From: Linanthus parryae | Taxonomy: Eukaryota; Streptophyta; Magnoliopsida; Ericales; Polemoniaceae | DNA length: 64,000 nucleotides | Direction: 5' to 3' | NCBI GenBank assembly: GCA_023055425.1 | Contig: JALGPY010000001.1 | Coordinates: 70,860,994 to 70,924,993 of the forward strand | Shown: positions 10,772-22,067 of the stretch, piece after piece | How positions within the stretch are numbered: position 1 is the stretch's first letter | Layout: each line of letters begins with the position of its first letter | Position numbers and translations under genes: made by a program | Notes under the pieces: generated by a model | Told to the model about the DNA's origin: nothing | What the model saw: only the letters and a program-made list of their open reading frames with translations | Databases searched by the model: none

Positions 10772-13700
10772 TGAAACAACCCTGGATCTCGGTTCAGGGT
10801 TAAAGAGACAATCGATAACCAAAAGTGGAACTATATTTGCAAATATTACAATTTATTTAATACAAAAATCTTTGAGACGATAATTTTACAAAAGCAATGT
10901 GTGAAATAAGCTAAGTGATCTACTAGGTGATCTAAACTAAGCTAAACGTCTTCGTCTCGATTCACGTTCCCAACCCCCACCTTGATTGATGACATGTGGT
11001 TTTAAAATGGCAACAGCCGACGCAGTTTTGAAGAAAATGATCAGTAAAAACTGAGTAAATACATACTACGACATGTAAAGCAACGAGTGGCACAAAAGCA
11101 TGAGTTGAAACAAAACAGAAGATTTAAAACAATAATAGTAACATGTTGGGGATTTTGGAACAACTGAAGTAGCCGAATAACAAAACCTCTCAGTTTAAGA
11201 ACTTTAAGAAACCATAAGTATTCAGTGAAATCTCCAGAGTAAACAAGTCCATTTGAGTTAATAACGATATTAATTCACGAGTAGCATAAGCTTTTCATAT
11301 CATTTCATTAGATTGGGCAATCAAGAGCCACAAACAACATCAATAGAGTAAACAACTTTCTTCAAGTTCGATTGAACGTTAGATTTAGCTGAGGAATATC
11401 CAGAGCCACCAGCAGGATCGATGTAGACAGAGGGATCACGAAATAATCACTAAGGGTTCCTTCTAGGGTCTATCAAACCCTATTTCACCCGAGCGTTAAG
11501 GGAGCCCATTCGTCAACCCCGCTCATAAAATTAGCTAAAAGGCCTTAAGTGTCGACACCCCTATACCGTAGTGACCCTTACAAGTATAAGTAGCACTCTA
11601 TAGCTCTATAAACCCCATGGCCTAAATATCTTGATACATTTTGGCTCATCAGGGCGGATTGTGAACATTAACGTTCTATACAATAATAAGAAGCATTGCT
11701 TCAATGGTCTTAGCCATAAGAAAATGGAGGATCGCTTGACGCCTCCCATTAATAACAGTACTCTGTACATCGTCCTAAGTCTATTAGAGGTATTTTATTT
11801 CTTCTCTTTCACATAACCAAAATTAGAATATCAAAATTTCACAAGTAATTTCCGAGATTTCTCAAAGGAGATGAATAATATAGTTTCACAACATTCGAGA
11901 GGAAAACATGCATTCTCATACTTTTTCATGTAACAAGCATTAATTTGAAACATCAAACACATACGCAAATTTTGATATAAAAAGGTCGTACATATGTACT
12001 TACCTCTGAGCCATGAAAGGCGCAAAGCAACGCTAGCACTCCTACAACGCTCGTCTCATATGAATCCGGGTCTCACAGTCAATGCAGCAGCACGGATAAA
12101 TGCATCTACTTGGTACGAGCACAACGGCTGGATATAAACAAGTCAAGTATATAGTCTATTAGCATTGACCCTCTATAGGAGGTTGTATACAATAAATCAA
12201 TGGAATGCGGGTCATGCAGGCTAACTTGACCAAAATGCCCCTGATACTTTGAAACTGTCCAGCACAGTCCCTGACTGTGCCTGGACCCCGTATTACACTT
12301 ATACTTGCCCAAAAACATCCAAGAATGACTATTAAATCTTCTATATGAACTTAGCATCGAAATCTACAACTTTGTGTTAATTACACTTAGGCCCCTAACG
12401 TTTGTTAACATTACAAAAATACTCCCACCATTGATTTGGTCACTCCCGAGTCAAATACTTCCTTCTTAAGGTTCCAAATATCCTTCTAAGTCAGTTTGTT
12501 GGTCTCAAAACATTAAATTTGTCTCAAGTGTTCAAACGTGAAGTTTTAATTAAATGCACATAGGCCCCCGAAGTTTAGTAAAATTGCAAAAAGGCCCCAA
12601 ATATTGACTTGGTCAACCATAGCCGAGAATGACATAGAAGTTCTCCAAATACGCATGCAAGACATGTTGAAAAACTCCAAGTTACTAAACTAACCTCAAT
12701 TCAAAGGTTAAGTGAAATGACAAATTTACCCCTCCTATACAGTTTAGTCAAACTAGGGTTTTTGAAAAGTCAAACTTGATATTTAGACTCATAATATGAA
12801 TACGAACAAGTTTCGTGAAGAACGCTAAGGCGAGAAATGTAATTCAAATGGTCAAAACGGATGTTCAAAGATAGCTAAAAAGTCATTTTAAGTAGTCGAC
12901 TTCGCGACTGAATTTGGATCCTTTGGGAAGGGGTTATGAGAAACTAAGAATAGGGTTTTGAAGATGATAGTCCAAGGATTCCAGAAAATATTTGAACTTC
13001 TAAAAACTCAAAGTATTCAAAGAGATATCACTAGTCAAAGTTGGACAAAAATTCCGATTCAACACTTAGAAAAATTCACTAGTGCTTCATGAGTTCAAAC
13101 TAGCAACTTTAGGCTCGTTTTGTGAGAAATCGGTTATAAATTTGAAGATGACCCAGAGACGATGAAATGAAGTATTATAAACCAAATTCACATAGGAGAA
13201 AGAAAAACAAGATTTGATTAATAATTGAGGGAGTTATGATCGTTTGAAAATGTATGTTTCAACCCAACATTCAACACTTAGAAAAAAAATAACTACTTGG
13301 ACAAATTATAAAACACGAATGCAGCGACTTCAACTCGAATTTCAGATGGGTTAGAGACCAAATTTGACAAAAGTTCAAACATGAAAGTTGTATACAATTG
13401 TATGAGGATTCCAGAAAGTACAAGGTCACTCAAAACGGATTAAAAATGAGGGAGATACAAGCCCGCGAACAGGGGCAGTTTTGCATGCCAGAAAATGACA
13501 AAAATTGAGAAAATTCGAACCAAATCCATCTCAAAACCTATTCCGGGCAGATTAGGGTTTGCTAGAAGGTTTAATCGAGCCCTAAGGATAATTTTGATGC
13601 ATTACCCAACAAAAATGAGTAAGAAATGAGAGCTTACCAAGAATCCGGTGGCTATGGAGGTTTGGCAGCGGATGGGTTCGACATGCATGGTGGCCGGAGC

Positions 13701-14384
13701 AAAAATTATTGAATTGGGGGCCATGCTTGAACTTTCCGGACTCGCCTCGACACAAGGAACAAGAATATGGTGATTAATTGCGCTGAAATGCAACGAGGAG
13801 GGAGAAATCGACGAATAACCAAAACTAAGGTTCTTACCTTCAAAACCCAATTTCTCTCTCAACACTCCATCTTTATCGAAATTGATTAGTGCTTTTTGCT
13901 CCTGGAATTGGTGGCTATCTATGGTAGCAGCAGGTTGGCAAGATGAGGCCTTAAGGTGGAGTTCTTCTTCTTCGGTGGTGGTGGTGGTTCATGGTGATGT
14001 TCATGAGAGAGAAAAGGGTTGTGAAGAAAATTGTGTTTTGTTCAATTCTTTTAGTGAATTCAAAAGGTGAGGAAGGATAGGGAGGTGTTGACACCTAAGT
14101 GGAGAGGTGTCAAAACTAGTCTGACAAGTGGAGAGCATGCATGGGGGGTGAAAGTGTAGTTTCCTAAAGTTTGGAGTACAAACTAGAATTAGAGGTTCCA
14201 CTTAACTTCAAATAATTTCACAACCACCCGAAACATCTCTACTGCTTCAAAATCATTCTAAAACTTCCAAATATTGCCAACACTCCAAAATTTCAACTTC
14301 AAAAACGTGACAAACTATTTACCAACTTGCCCCCAAAGTCTTGATATTGCACTAAGAATTCTCTCGGGAATTAGGAGTTTTACA
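10772..14384 (-). mobile_element. Solo LTR (or compact non-autonomous LTR element) 'Y' inside LTR A of element X
   Basis: Removing 10772-14384 restores the continuity of LTR A with LTR B, so this is an insertion. It has TGAAACAACCC at the left and GTTTTACA at the right end (TG...CA), and a 5-bp TSD ATTCC on both sides. Read on the minus strand it begins TGTAAAACTCC and ends GGGTTGTTTCA, the usual style of gypsy LTR ends, so I infer minus orientation. I found no pair of terminal direct repeats inside, and no PBS, PPT or coding frame, which favours a 3.6 kb solo LTR. Two related segments (TAGGCCCC... near 12390 and 12560) look like an old internal duplication. The short frames on both strands within it show no motifs. 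Confidence 0.75.
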
Positions 14385-14594
14385 ATTCCTACCCGAACAC
14401 CCCCATCACCACTCCAAATCCTCTTCAAAATTGTTAATTTCCGTCCGATTTCAATCCCAATACGATTCAAACTCAACAAGGTTCAAAAATTTAGCATCAA
14501 GCAACCCAATTTTGCCAATTTTTGGTCCCAATTTAAAAACAAAATTTTCGAAGTGGGTCTCCTACCACTCGCCGGATTTCTCCTCTCTCTAGTC

Positions 14595-14602
14595 TATTTA
14601 AA
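14595..14602 (+). promoter_or_regulatory. TATA-like box of element X LTR A
   Basis: TATTTAAA precedes by about 40 bp a CT/GA-rich stretch (CTCTCTCAATCTCTCTC) typical of plant 5' leaders. The same arrangement occurs in LTR B at 22599-22606. Confidence 0.55.
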
Positions 14603-14986
14603 CCCCTGAAACCCAGAGAGAATTCACACAACTCAAGCTCTCTCAATCTCTCTCTCACCAATCTCTCTCTCTCTCTCCCGTTCGAATTTGCAAGCGATCC
14701 CGACCGGAACCGAGCCCGATGCCCCGTCGCCGCCGCTGCCCCGTCGCCGCCGTTCTCGCCGTCGGCTGGCGTCCTCCGTCCGCCACCACCTCCGCCTCTC
14801 TCTCTCCGGCGCCACTGTCGGTCTCCCCATCGTCACCATCGTATTCCTCTTCTCAATCGGTTACAAAACCACTTCTCTCACTCTGATTTCTCTTCTATGT
14901 TTTTGTTTTATTTCTTTATTTTCACAATAGTTGTTTTGGTTAGCTATTTAATGATAGTAGTTGGGAAGGAACAACACGTACGGCTG

Positions 14987-15041
14987 CGGCCCAGTGGTTA
15001 AAGCATTTGCTAGTATTAGTGTTGGTCTTGGGTTCGAATCT
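14987..15041 (+). other. tRNA-like Pol III box pair inside the LTR of element X
   Basis: CGGCCCAGTGG (14987-14997) matches the Pol III A-box TGGCNNAGTGG at all but one base. GGTTCGAATCT (15031-15041) matches the B-box GGTTCGANNCC at all but one position. They are spaced as in a tRNA. The same segment is in LTR B at 22973-23020, where the A-box is perfect (TGGCCCAGTGG) but the B-box is mutated (GGTACGAATCT) and about 12 bp between them are lost. It is most likely a captured tRNA-derived SINE head; it does not fold as a full tRNA and is not a tRNA gene. Confidence 0.6.
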
Positions 15042-16455
15042 CACCATTGACAATTATTTTTTTACTACTCTACACTCAATATTTAAAAGAGAAGTTTTGG
15101 GGGAATGAAAGCCTTGTTAAAACACTTGAGAATTATTTATTTAGGAACTTTATTTTTTTTGTTTAAAGGTTAATCTTTTGAAAAAAATAATACTCTTGGG
15201 TCATGTTTTATAGTGGTAAAAAAATTAGATAATATTGTAAGTTATGTTTTATAATAGTAATCAATATACATTAAATATGGTGTTGTAATAGTATGAATAT
15301 TATCATTAAAGTTTGGGAAAATAATAAGGCGGTTACACTTGCATTGCATATAGGACTTGTTTGTATTTGTGTGTTAGGGATAATTTATTAGAATATTATC
15401 GAATTTTAGGAAATGAATCTTCTGACGAAGGATACGTCAAATACTACGATTGATTTGCTGCGATTGCTAGTTGTTGAGGTAAGTAAACATGCCAGGCCTA
15501 GCGCCCATTCCTCTTTTCTTGTCAAATGTTTTCATTCCTACTTGTCTCAAAATGATTTTATACAAAATATGTGCTGCTTGAATACTTGTTTCAAATTATT
15601 GAAATGTTCTCTTAAAACATCACTGCAATCTAATAATCGATGATAACGTAAAGTGGAAGAATTGTACGGGGATGATTATTGTTGTATGGTTACTATTGGC
15701 ATTGGGCGTATTGACTTCGGTCTCTCGTCCAATTTATTTTATTTTTTCCGGTTGCAAGTCCCCGGATAGCTCCTTGTACTCACTCTTCTGGCCGCAAGAA
15801 GTCTGTAAGGGGGTGTCGACACTTAAGGTCTTGGATGCTTGCGAAGTGGTTGGTTTTTCCCGTATAAACAAATTAAAAAATTGGTTTTGGATTGGATGTT
15901 GTTAATGGAAAATGGAATATCATGAGTTTTGGAATCCCATTATTTAGATAATGGATGTGATTTGGAAAATATAAATGAACTTGAAACCTCTTATCTTATT
16001 TCTTTTATAAAAGGGTCAAACCTTTTACTTTCACTTTGTTTTAGCAAAACCACTACAAAATGGTTTTCAAATTACTTCATGATCTGTTTACATGCTTGGG
16101 TGTTACTTACTCAGTATTTTCGCTGACTTTGGAAACTATGGTGTTCTCTTTTGTTTTCTGCACCACATGTCGAGATGATGGGGGCATAGCTTAGCAGGGA
16201 CGCGAATCATCACTTATACAAGTAGTAGATCACATTTAAATTATTAGAACCTTCATTTAGTATCGTAGAACTCTGCTTAGCTAGATTTGCCCATGTTAGT
16301 GGCACAAGGATTTGAATTGTCAATAAAGTATTATTTTAAAGTTTATGGAAGTGTTGTTTGGATTCTCTGTTATAAACCTCCTTGTATCCCGGTTTAATCT
16401 CGGGTACGGAGTGACACCCCCGGGTTTCCGACTTGGTCATTTTGGGGGTGTTACA

Positions 16456-16475
16456 GTTGGTATAAGAGCCAGGTT
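16456..16475 (+). other. Primer-binding site of element X, unit 1
   Basis: GTTGGTATAAGAGCCAGG directly follows the LTR end TTACA. It is the initiator tRNA-Met type (TGGTATCAGAGC) with one C to A change. Confidence 0.8.
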
Positions 16476-16883
16476 ATCCAAAAAGGAATTAAAACCTGTA
16501 GGGAAATTTAAAATGGACATAGGTAAAGAAGTAAAAATTTGACAAGCCGTTGAGAATTTGGGTAGTCTTGAATAGGGCTATTATGTGTTTAAGTCTTTAG
16601 AAAATAGTATTAGTAAGCAATATCCCCACTCACCCTTTCCTAGCTAAAAAAAACTTTCACCTACCCGATTAGCTAAATATTTGGGTTTTGAGACTTTTCA
16701 TTGAAGTTTGGGTTAAGTATCTATTGTTTGGGTAATCAGAAAGTTATGAATTATTTTCGAAAGTCTCGTGTGATCAAAAAATTGAAGTTTTGGGAGTGTA
16801 ATTATTTCATAAGGGAAAACATTTTTGATTTATGATACAAGTTATGGAGGAAGAGAGTATATGGAGTTGTTTCCTTTTTACAG

Positions 16884-16934
16884 ATGGCTAGAACTAAGAG
16901 AACCGCAAGGAAGCGTGTTATGCCAGTATTGTGA
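16884..16934 (+). pseudogene. Start of element X gag-like frame, ended by early stop
   Basis: After a pyrimidine-rich stretch ending in ACAG, the frame reads MARTKRTARKRVMPVL and stops at TGA 16932-16934. The second unit has the same start at 24861 (MARNKRTAMKRVMPVL) and continues open to 24965. The position (about 430 bp after the LTR) and the basic N-terminus fit a chromovirus gag start. The resemblance to a histone H3 tail is discussed as a finding. There is no other evidence for function. Confidence 0.4.
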
Positions 16935-19900
16935 GGATAAGTTTAATGCGTTGGATTTTACTCGATAACGGAATCCCTCTTTCCAAGCTTATTGTATGGT
17001 GGCTCTACCTATGGGGCCCATATTTAGGGAGATTATCACCAAGTATAGCGATATTATGGCTAGTTCAATAGGTTGAACTATGAAGACTATTTCTATCACA
17101 TGAGTGGATGGTGAACACCAACTTTATGTGTAAATTGTTAATGGAGGCTCATGGTAAGTGAAAAAATGAGAATGGTGATCGATATACAAGGTCCTAGTGA
17201 GGAGGATGATGAGTTCGAGGATGACCGTAGTGAAGACAGGGAGTCGGAAGCAAGTGTGAAAAACTATGAGAAGTAGACATATTGGGCTTCTTTGATTTCT
17301 TAGACTTCTAATGCTTTTTTAGTTTTACTCTGGAATAAGACCATGAGGCCAAACAATGTTTTAAGGTTTCTTACAAATGTTTTTGCATAAGCCACTTTTG
17401 GGTTATTTTTGCGTAGGTTAATTTCACTGCTTGGTGAAGGATGATACTTATGTTTTGAAGATCCATTTGGGAATATAATAAGTTTTTGTCTTATTAAGTT
17501 GGAGTATGGTTTGAATTTGATGTTGTATTGCGTTTCGGAAGCATTCATGAGTTAGAACGCGGGAAACATGATGTTTGTAGTGTTTGAATATGTGCAGAAG
17601 ATGGTATTTGGTGTAGCAGACATGTTTAAATGTTTAATTATTTTTCTCGGAATTTTTCTCAGGTAGTATACATGTTCAGTAACATGCCATAATAATTTTA
17701 ATCCCAGATAAGTTCTGGAGACTTAGATACGAATTTTCAAAGTTCGTTGTTCAGTAGAAGAATTTCATAATGGCCATCTGTGGTATTTTTGTGTTTACCT
17801 ATCTTACAGATCTTGGATGGATCTCAAAATCTTTATGGTGGTGATTAGGATACATAGGGATATATCTAAGTGAAAGCCTAGACCATTTTGAGGAAGTGAA
17901 GTCAGTCTATGACTTGGCAAAGTTGAAGTTTATGTTCTGGTGGTTTATACAGCAGATGTGCTATTCTCTGCATAACTTGAGTCCTATAAATTATTTTGGG
18001 TTGATTCTTCTTGATTATGAAATTAGACTCAGAGACGTTGTTTCATACCAAATTTAACAAAATTTTCTTCCCCGTTTGATCACTTTTCTAATTTTCAAAG
18101 AAACATGAGAAATACGATGTGTTCCGTCCATGTGAAAATTATATGTGTAATTGATTTTATGATGCTCAATGTGTTATATTTCATGCATAATTGCTATTAG
18201 ATGCCATGTATTTATGTTTACTTGAACTCCATGATACTTTATGAATGATACATTAGACCACTCATACAGCACGAGAAATAGTTGTTTCAAAGAGGGTTAA
18301 ATTTCTTACCTTTTCGAACCCGACGAATGAGGATTCAAAATAATTTTGGTAGTTAGGCAAATACTATTCAATCAAAGTTTTTATGAGCGGGAAAAGAGGA
18401 TAATTGAGCTTGTATCGAGGAATTGTGAAGTACCTACGCATTGGGTTGGTTACGAGTTTTATAATAATGTAGGAGTAACAAGATGTATTTATATTATGTT
18501 CAAGACGAAAGTTTTTGAGAGATGTTTGGCGACTTGATTTCAATTTGGTGGTTTTAGATACCCCTTAGCTAGTTTGTCGAAGCTTAGACTTTTGAGTGTT
18601 TTTACGGAACCATATCGCGGTCAAGTTAGCTACTTTGGAGATTTCGGTATATAAAATTGTTATAGAGATTGTTTGAGAGTTTTAATGTGCTGGGAAATAC
18701 TAAAATATTCTATTGATTGCTAAAATACATGAGGAGTATAATTTTCTTTTGATGACAGTTTGTCACAACATCTCATTAGAGTCTTGTTTTCCAGGGTTTA
18801 ATTTCGAGCATTTTACCATTTATGATTAACTCAGATTTGGGCTTCAGAGTTTCATTGTTGAACAAGTTTTGGGATCTTAATACATTACTTGAGAGTCTGA
18901 TCTCCAGCATTGTGATGTCTCTTATAAATGTCGATGAGTTTTGGGAATTCTTGGGTAAAATGTTAGATGGAAGTTGCGAAGTGCGTAATTGTTTGGGATT
19001 CATCCTTAGAATACCCTTCTGGCCGATTAATATTTATGGTTTATGTCTAATAAGAGTATCCTTTAACTATGATCGATATGACCGTCAACCTAGTGAATCC
19101 AACAGCGGAGAATTTTCAGGTAAGCCACCAGACAAGAACACATTTCTTGGAGGGTATGTCAAATTGGGAATTTATCGGAGAAGTCTTGGATAGGTGTGAG
19201 CATCAAGTTTTCACTTTTGTTGGAAGATGGGTATACAGCAACGTCCTGATTCAGAGTCATTGCATTGTGGAGTCGTTACTTGATGAAAATTCTTGGATTT
19301 CGAGCAAGAGACAATATAGTGATTTGGTTGATGAAGGAGGATGGTACCTTCCTAATCAAAAGTATTTACATCAAGGCCAATGGATGATAAAACCGCCCTT
19401 CATAAAGTGTATATTGTTTTTAGCTCACAAGACTTGGGAGGAACCTATGGAGGACCCATGAGAAATGATAGACTAAAGAGTTAGCATGGACTATAGAGGT
19501 TTCCCACCCACCCTCGCCTAGGAAGCGTTTTGAGAACCATGTCTTTGTAATTTTCCAAATATTCAAATTTATTTTAGAGTCAACTTTAAAGTGGTTAGGA
19601 AAATGTAATCTTGGGATTCTAGTTGAAATATCTATCAAAGAATATTGAAGTTTCCCTTTTGGTTGGAGTATTTTTACCTAGCCTTGATGACTCGCATTGT
19701 TGTATTAGTGCATGTGCCTCTTCTTATCTTGTCTTGTCTATATTTAGTGGAGCTTATATTTAACTTTTTCCTCTCCATTCTTGTCTATATATGACCGTAA
19801 ATGAATAAGGAAAATGGGGAATCAATCATGTAAATTAGAGTTGAGGGTGAAAGGCTAAGATTTGTTTGTTATCTTTTAGACCATTGGAGTTACCGAGTGC

Positions 19901-21621
19901 AGTACTCTGGGTCACTAGAATGTTATCGTTTACATTGAGTATTTATGTTGGAGCCTTGTTACTTAGCAATCGAGAAAAGAGACGTTTCTTTGTTCATGAA
20001 GTGCCCTTGAGTGTCATCATTCTTGTATAAGCGTAATATAGTTCATCCATTTGTTTATTTTCAATATGACTGAGAGTTTCGATATTCAACCTTAGCCGAT
20101 TTGCGGACCTTGTTTATCGTGATAACAGTTTATGATGTTGTAACAGTTATCATTGGAGTTATTGGTTTAAATTTGGAAGCTTTCTACTACCTTGGTGCTA
20201 GCAATGAGATAAATTTTTAGTGTAGTCTAACTTATTTTAGTATGGTCTCACGTTGGAATAGTTGGCTTATGACGTTGTTTGGCGTATATGATTAGAGCAT
20301 TGTCACTAAACTAATATTTAAGATAATGGAATGGTTATTAACCTCTAAAAGATTTGTCGAGTTTTATGCTTATATTGAATTCCTTGGAGTTACTTAAATC
20401 GTTGGTGTACCGGGATAAATGGGTCCGCTCAGTCGTTGTAATCTTCTCGAACGATGTACTTGGAGATTTGTTAACATAAATATGTTTTTAAGGATTTATC
20501 TCCAAAGGTGACTTCGGATACTAGCTTGCGAGTCACGTTATTGTTGAACCTATTTGAATATGAATAAGTTGCTTGGAACATGTGCGTCGGTATCGTATTC
20601 TTTTGGTTACACATGATTTAATTATTTTATTTCCTTAATTTTGAGGCAAATTTTTATCACTAATGTAATAGGAAAGCAAAGGAAAAATGGAACCATGCCG
20701 CTTTAGAGTCTTGTACACTATTTCTTCGATTTTCCGTCTTGTTAGATGAGACGTTTTGTACCATTCGAATGACAGCCTGACCTTGGGAAGTTAGTTTTGG
20801 AGTTTTCGAGTTTCATCTATCATTAGGGGAACGAGATTTTTGCTTATTTATGAATCGTCTTTAGAGTTATATGATTCATTTTGACGCATTTTCATTTTCT
20901 AGGGAATCGTAATCTAGAATCTTTGTTTTGGTTTATGCTTAGGTTCGCTAAGAGTACTTAATTTCAAACTTGGAAGATTTTATGAACTTACTCTCTGTGA
21001 AGAGCCGCTTATGAGACAATAGCAATAGTTATTTGGGTTGATGACTGAGCAATAAGGATATTTTCTTTGGCACTGATTGAGTTGTGGGCGTGATCTCACT
21101 AGCCATGTTATAATCTAAATCTTGATGTAATTGAGGCACTTTGTCATAGGGTATGAATGATTAGAGTCTTGTCACCTAAATCATTGTTGGGTCATTGGAT
21201 GTTGTTCACGATTGAGCTAATCTGAGAGTGTGAACATCTTTTATTTTGACATTGTTGTCTTATACTTGGAATTCTTGAACGAATAAAATCGTGTTATAAT
21301 CTTAACTTGGGTCATTGTGGTTGCTATTTTGAACTAAGAGGTGACTCCTATATGGAGAGCACTAATATTTTTTTGAGACCTACAATGGGAACGTAAGCCC
21401 AAGAACAATATTGTCCTTGGAAGAATGGTTATAAATGACCAATGATGATCAAACTTGTTAAGTTGAATTGTATGATATATGTGATATTATTGCATCTTTG
21501 TAGTGCTGCATGATAATATAGAAAATGATCAATAGGCGATAGTTGTGATCCCTACCCATAGCCTTACCACCTGATCAGATGAGCACGTACGACTATGTCT
21601 TGAAGAGAAAGTTGAAAATGT

Positions 21622-21855
21622 ATGGGAATACCTTGTTCCATGTGTAGCAGCTTAGGAAGTGTGTTCTATACCATTTCATGTTTTGGATCCCGAACCACAA
21701 GACATGACCATATTATCTTGACAAATGGCACATGTAACAAAAATGTTAAGCTTGTAAATGTCTTATGGACGAACCACCGCGCAAGGGAGGCAACATGTGA
21801 AGCAAGGATTGATATGAGGAAGAAGCGTCTTCACCCTTTTGACGAGATATTTTGA
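21622..21855 (+). pseudogene. Chromodomain-like remnant at the 3' end of element X pol
   Basis: The frame encodes VKLVNVLWTNHRAREATC followed by EARIDMRKKRLHPFDEIF and a stop at 21853-21855. This matches the end of the Tekay/Del chromovirus integrase chromodomain, in which V-x-V-L-W-x-N-H and E-A-T-W-E are conserved and the protein ends in R-x-x-x-P-x-L-F. Here the Trp of the second motif is Cys. The part before it (VFYTISCF) may be the remnant of the upstream F-H-V-S-M-L segment. Chromodomains of this class are thought to steer integration to heterochromatin. The remnant lies about 210 bp before the purine tract, the expected place. Confidence 0.6.
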
Positions 21856-22052
21856 GTTCCGAGGACGTCACTCCTCTAAGGGTGGAAGGATGTAATCCTT
21901 CGGTTTTGCAGCACATCATTTTAGTACTCCTTATAGAATGTTACTCATCGTGCATGGCTTTAGGTTGCGTTTGGTAGTTATACCCTAGAGTGGAGACTCA
22001 TATTTTAGTGGTTTTTTAGAATTTGGTTTAAACTTCGAGGATGAAGTTTTCT

Positions 22053-22067
22053 TTAAGGGGGGAAGGA
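22053..22067 (+). other. Polypurine tract of element X
   Basis: TTAAGGGGGGAAGGA directly precedes LTR B (TGAAATACC at 22068). This is the plus-strand primer site and fixes the LTR start. Confidence 0.8.

Larger units (their letters stand above)
14385..16455 (+). repeat. LTR A of element X, second part
   Basis: The sequence continues the LTR after Y and parallels 22391-24428 of LTR B throughout. It holds the TATA-like TCTATTTAAACC (TATTTAAA at 14595-14602), a CT-rich leader, a GC-rich patch around 14690-14840, a tRNA-like A/B-box segment (14987-15041), and the end GGGGTGTTACA at 16455. The small frames here have no recognisable domain and appear in both copies only because the DNA is repeated. 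Confidence 0.85.
16476..22055 (+). other. Internal region of element X, unit 1: decayed, no intact gene
   Basis: About 5.6 kb lie between PBS and PPT with no frame longer than 130 codons. Two parts can be placed: a 17-codon start of a gag-like frame at 16884 and a chromodomain-like remnant near 21622-21855. The rest (for example 18822-19193 and 19069-19461) has open stretches without motifs I recognise. It could be a heavily mutated gypsy gag-pol or a naturally non-coding internal domain, as in LARD-type elements. The remnant chromodomain favours decay. Confidence 0.65.

Noticed and set aside
14688..14930. Pro/Arg-rich 80-codon frame in LTR A
   Set aside because: The frame lies wholly in LTR sequence repeated at 22690-22930, where the equivalent frame differs in length and register. 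It reflects the GC-rich patch and not a gene.
14978..15045. tRNA gene
   Set aside because: A- and B-boxes are present but the arms do not pair into a cloverleaf, and the second LTR copy has a deletion between the boxes. It is better called a tRNA-derived remnant.
18822..19461. Two overlapping frames of 123 and 130 codons in the X internal region
   Set aside because: They overlap in different registers, show no domain and have no support beyond length. They are probably decayed pol sequence, so I did not call genes.
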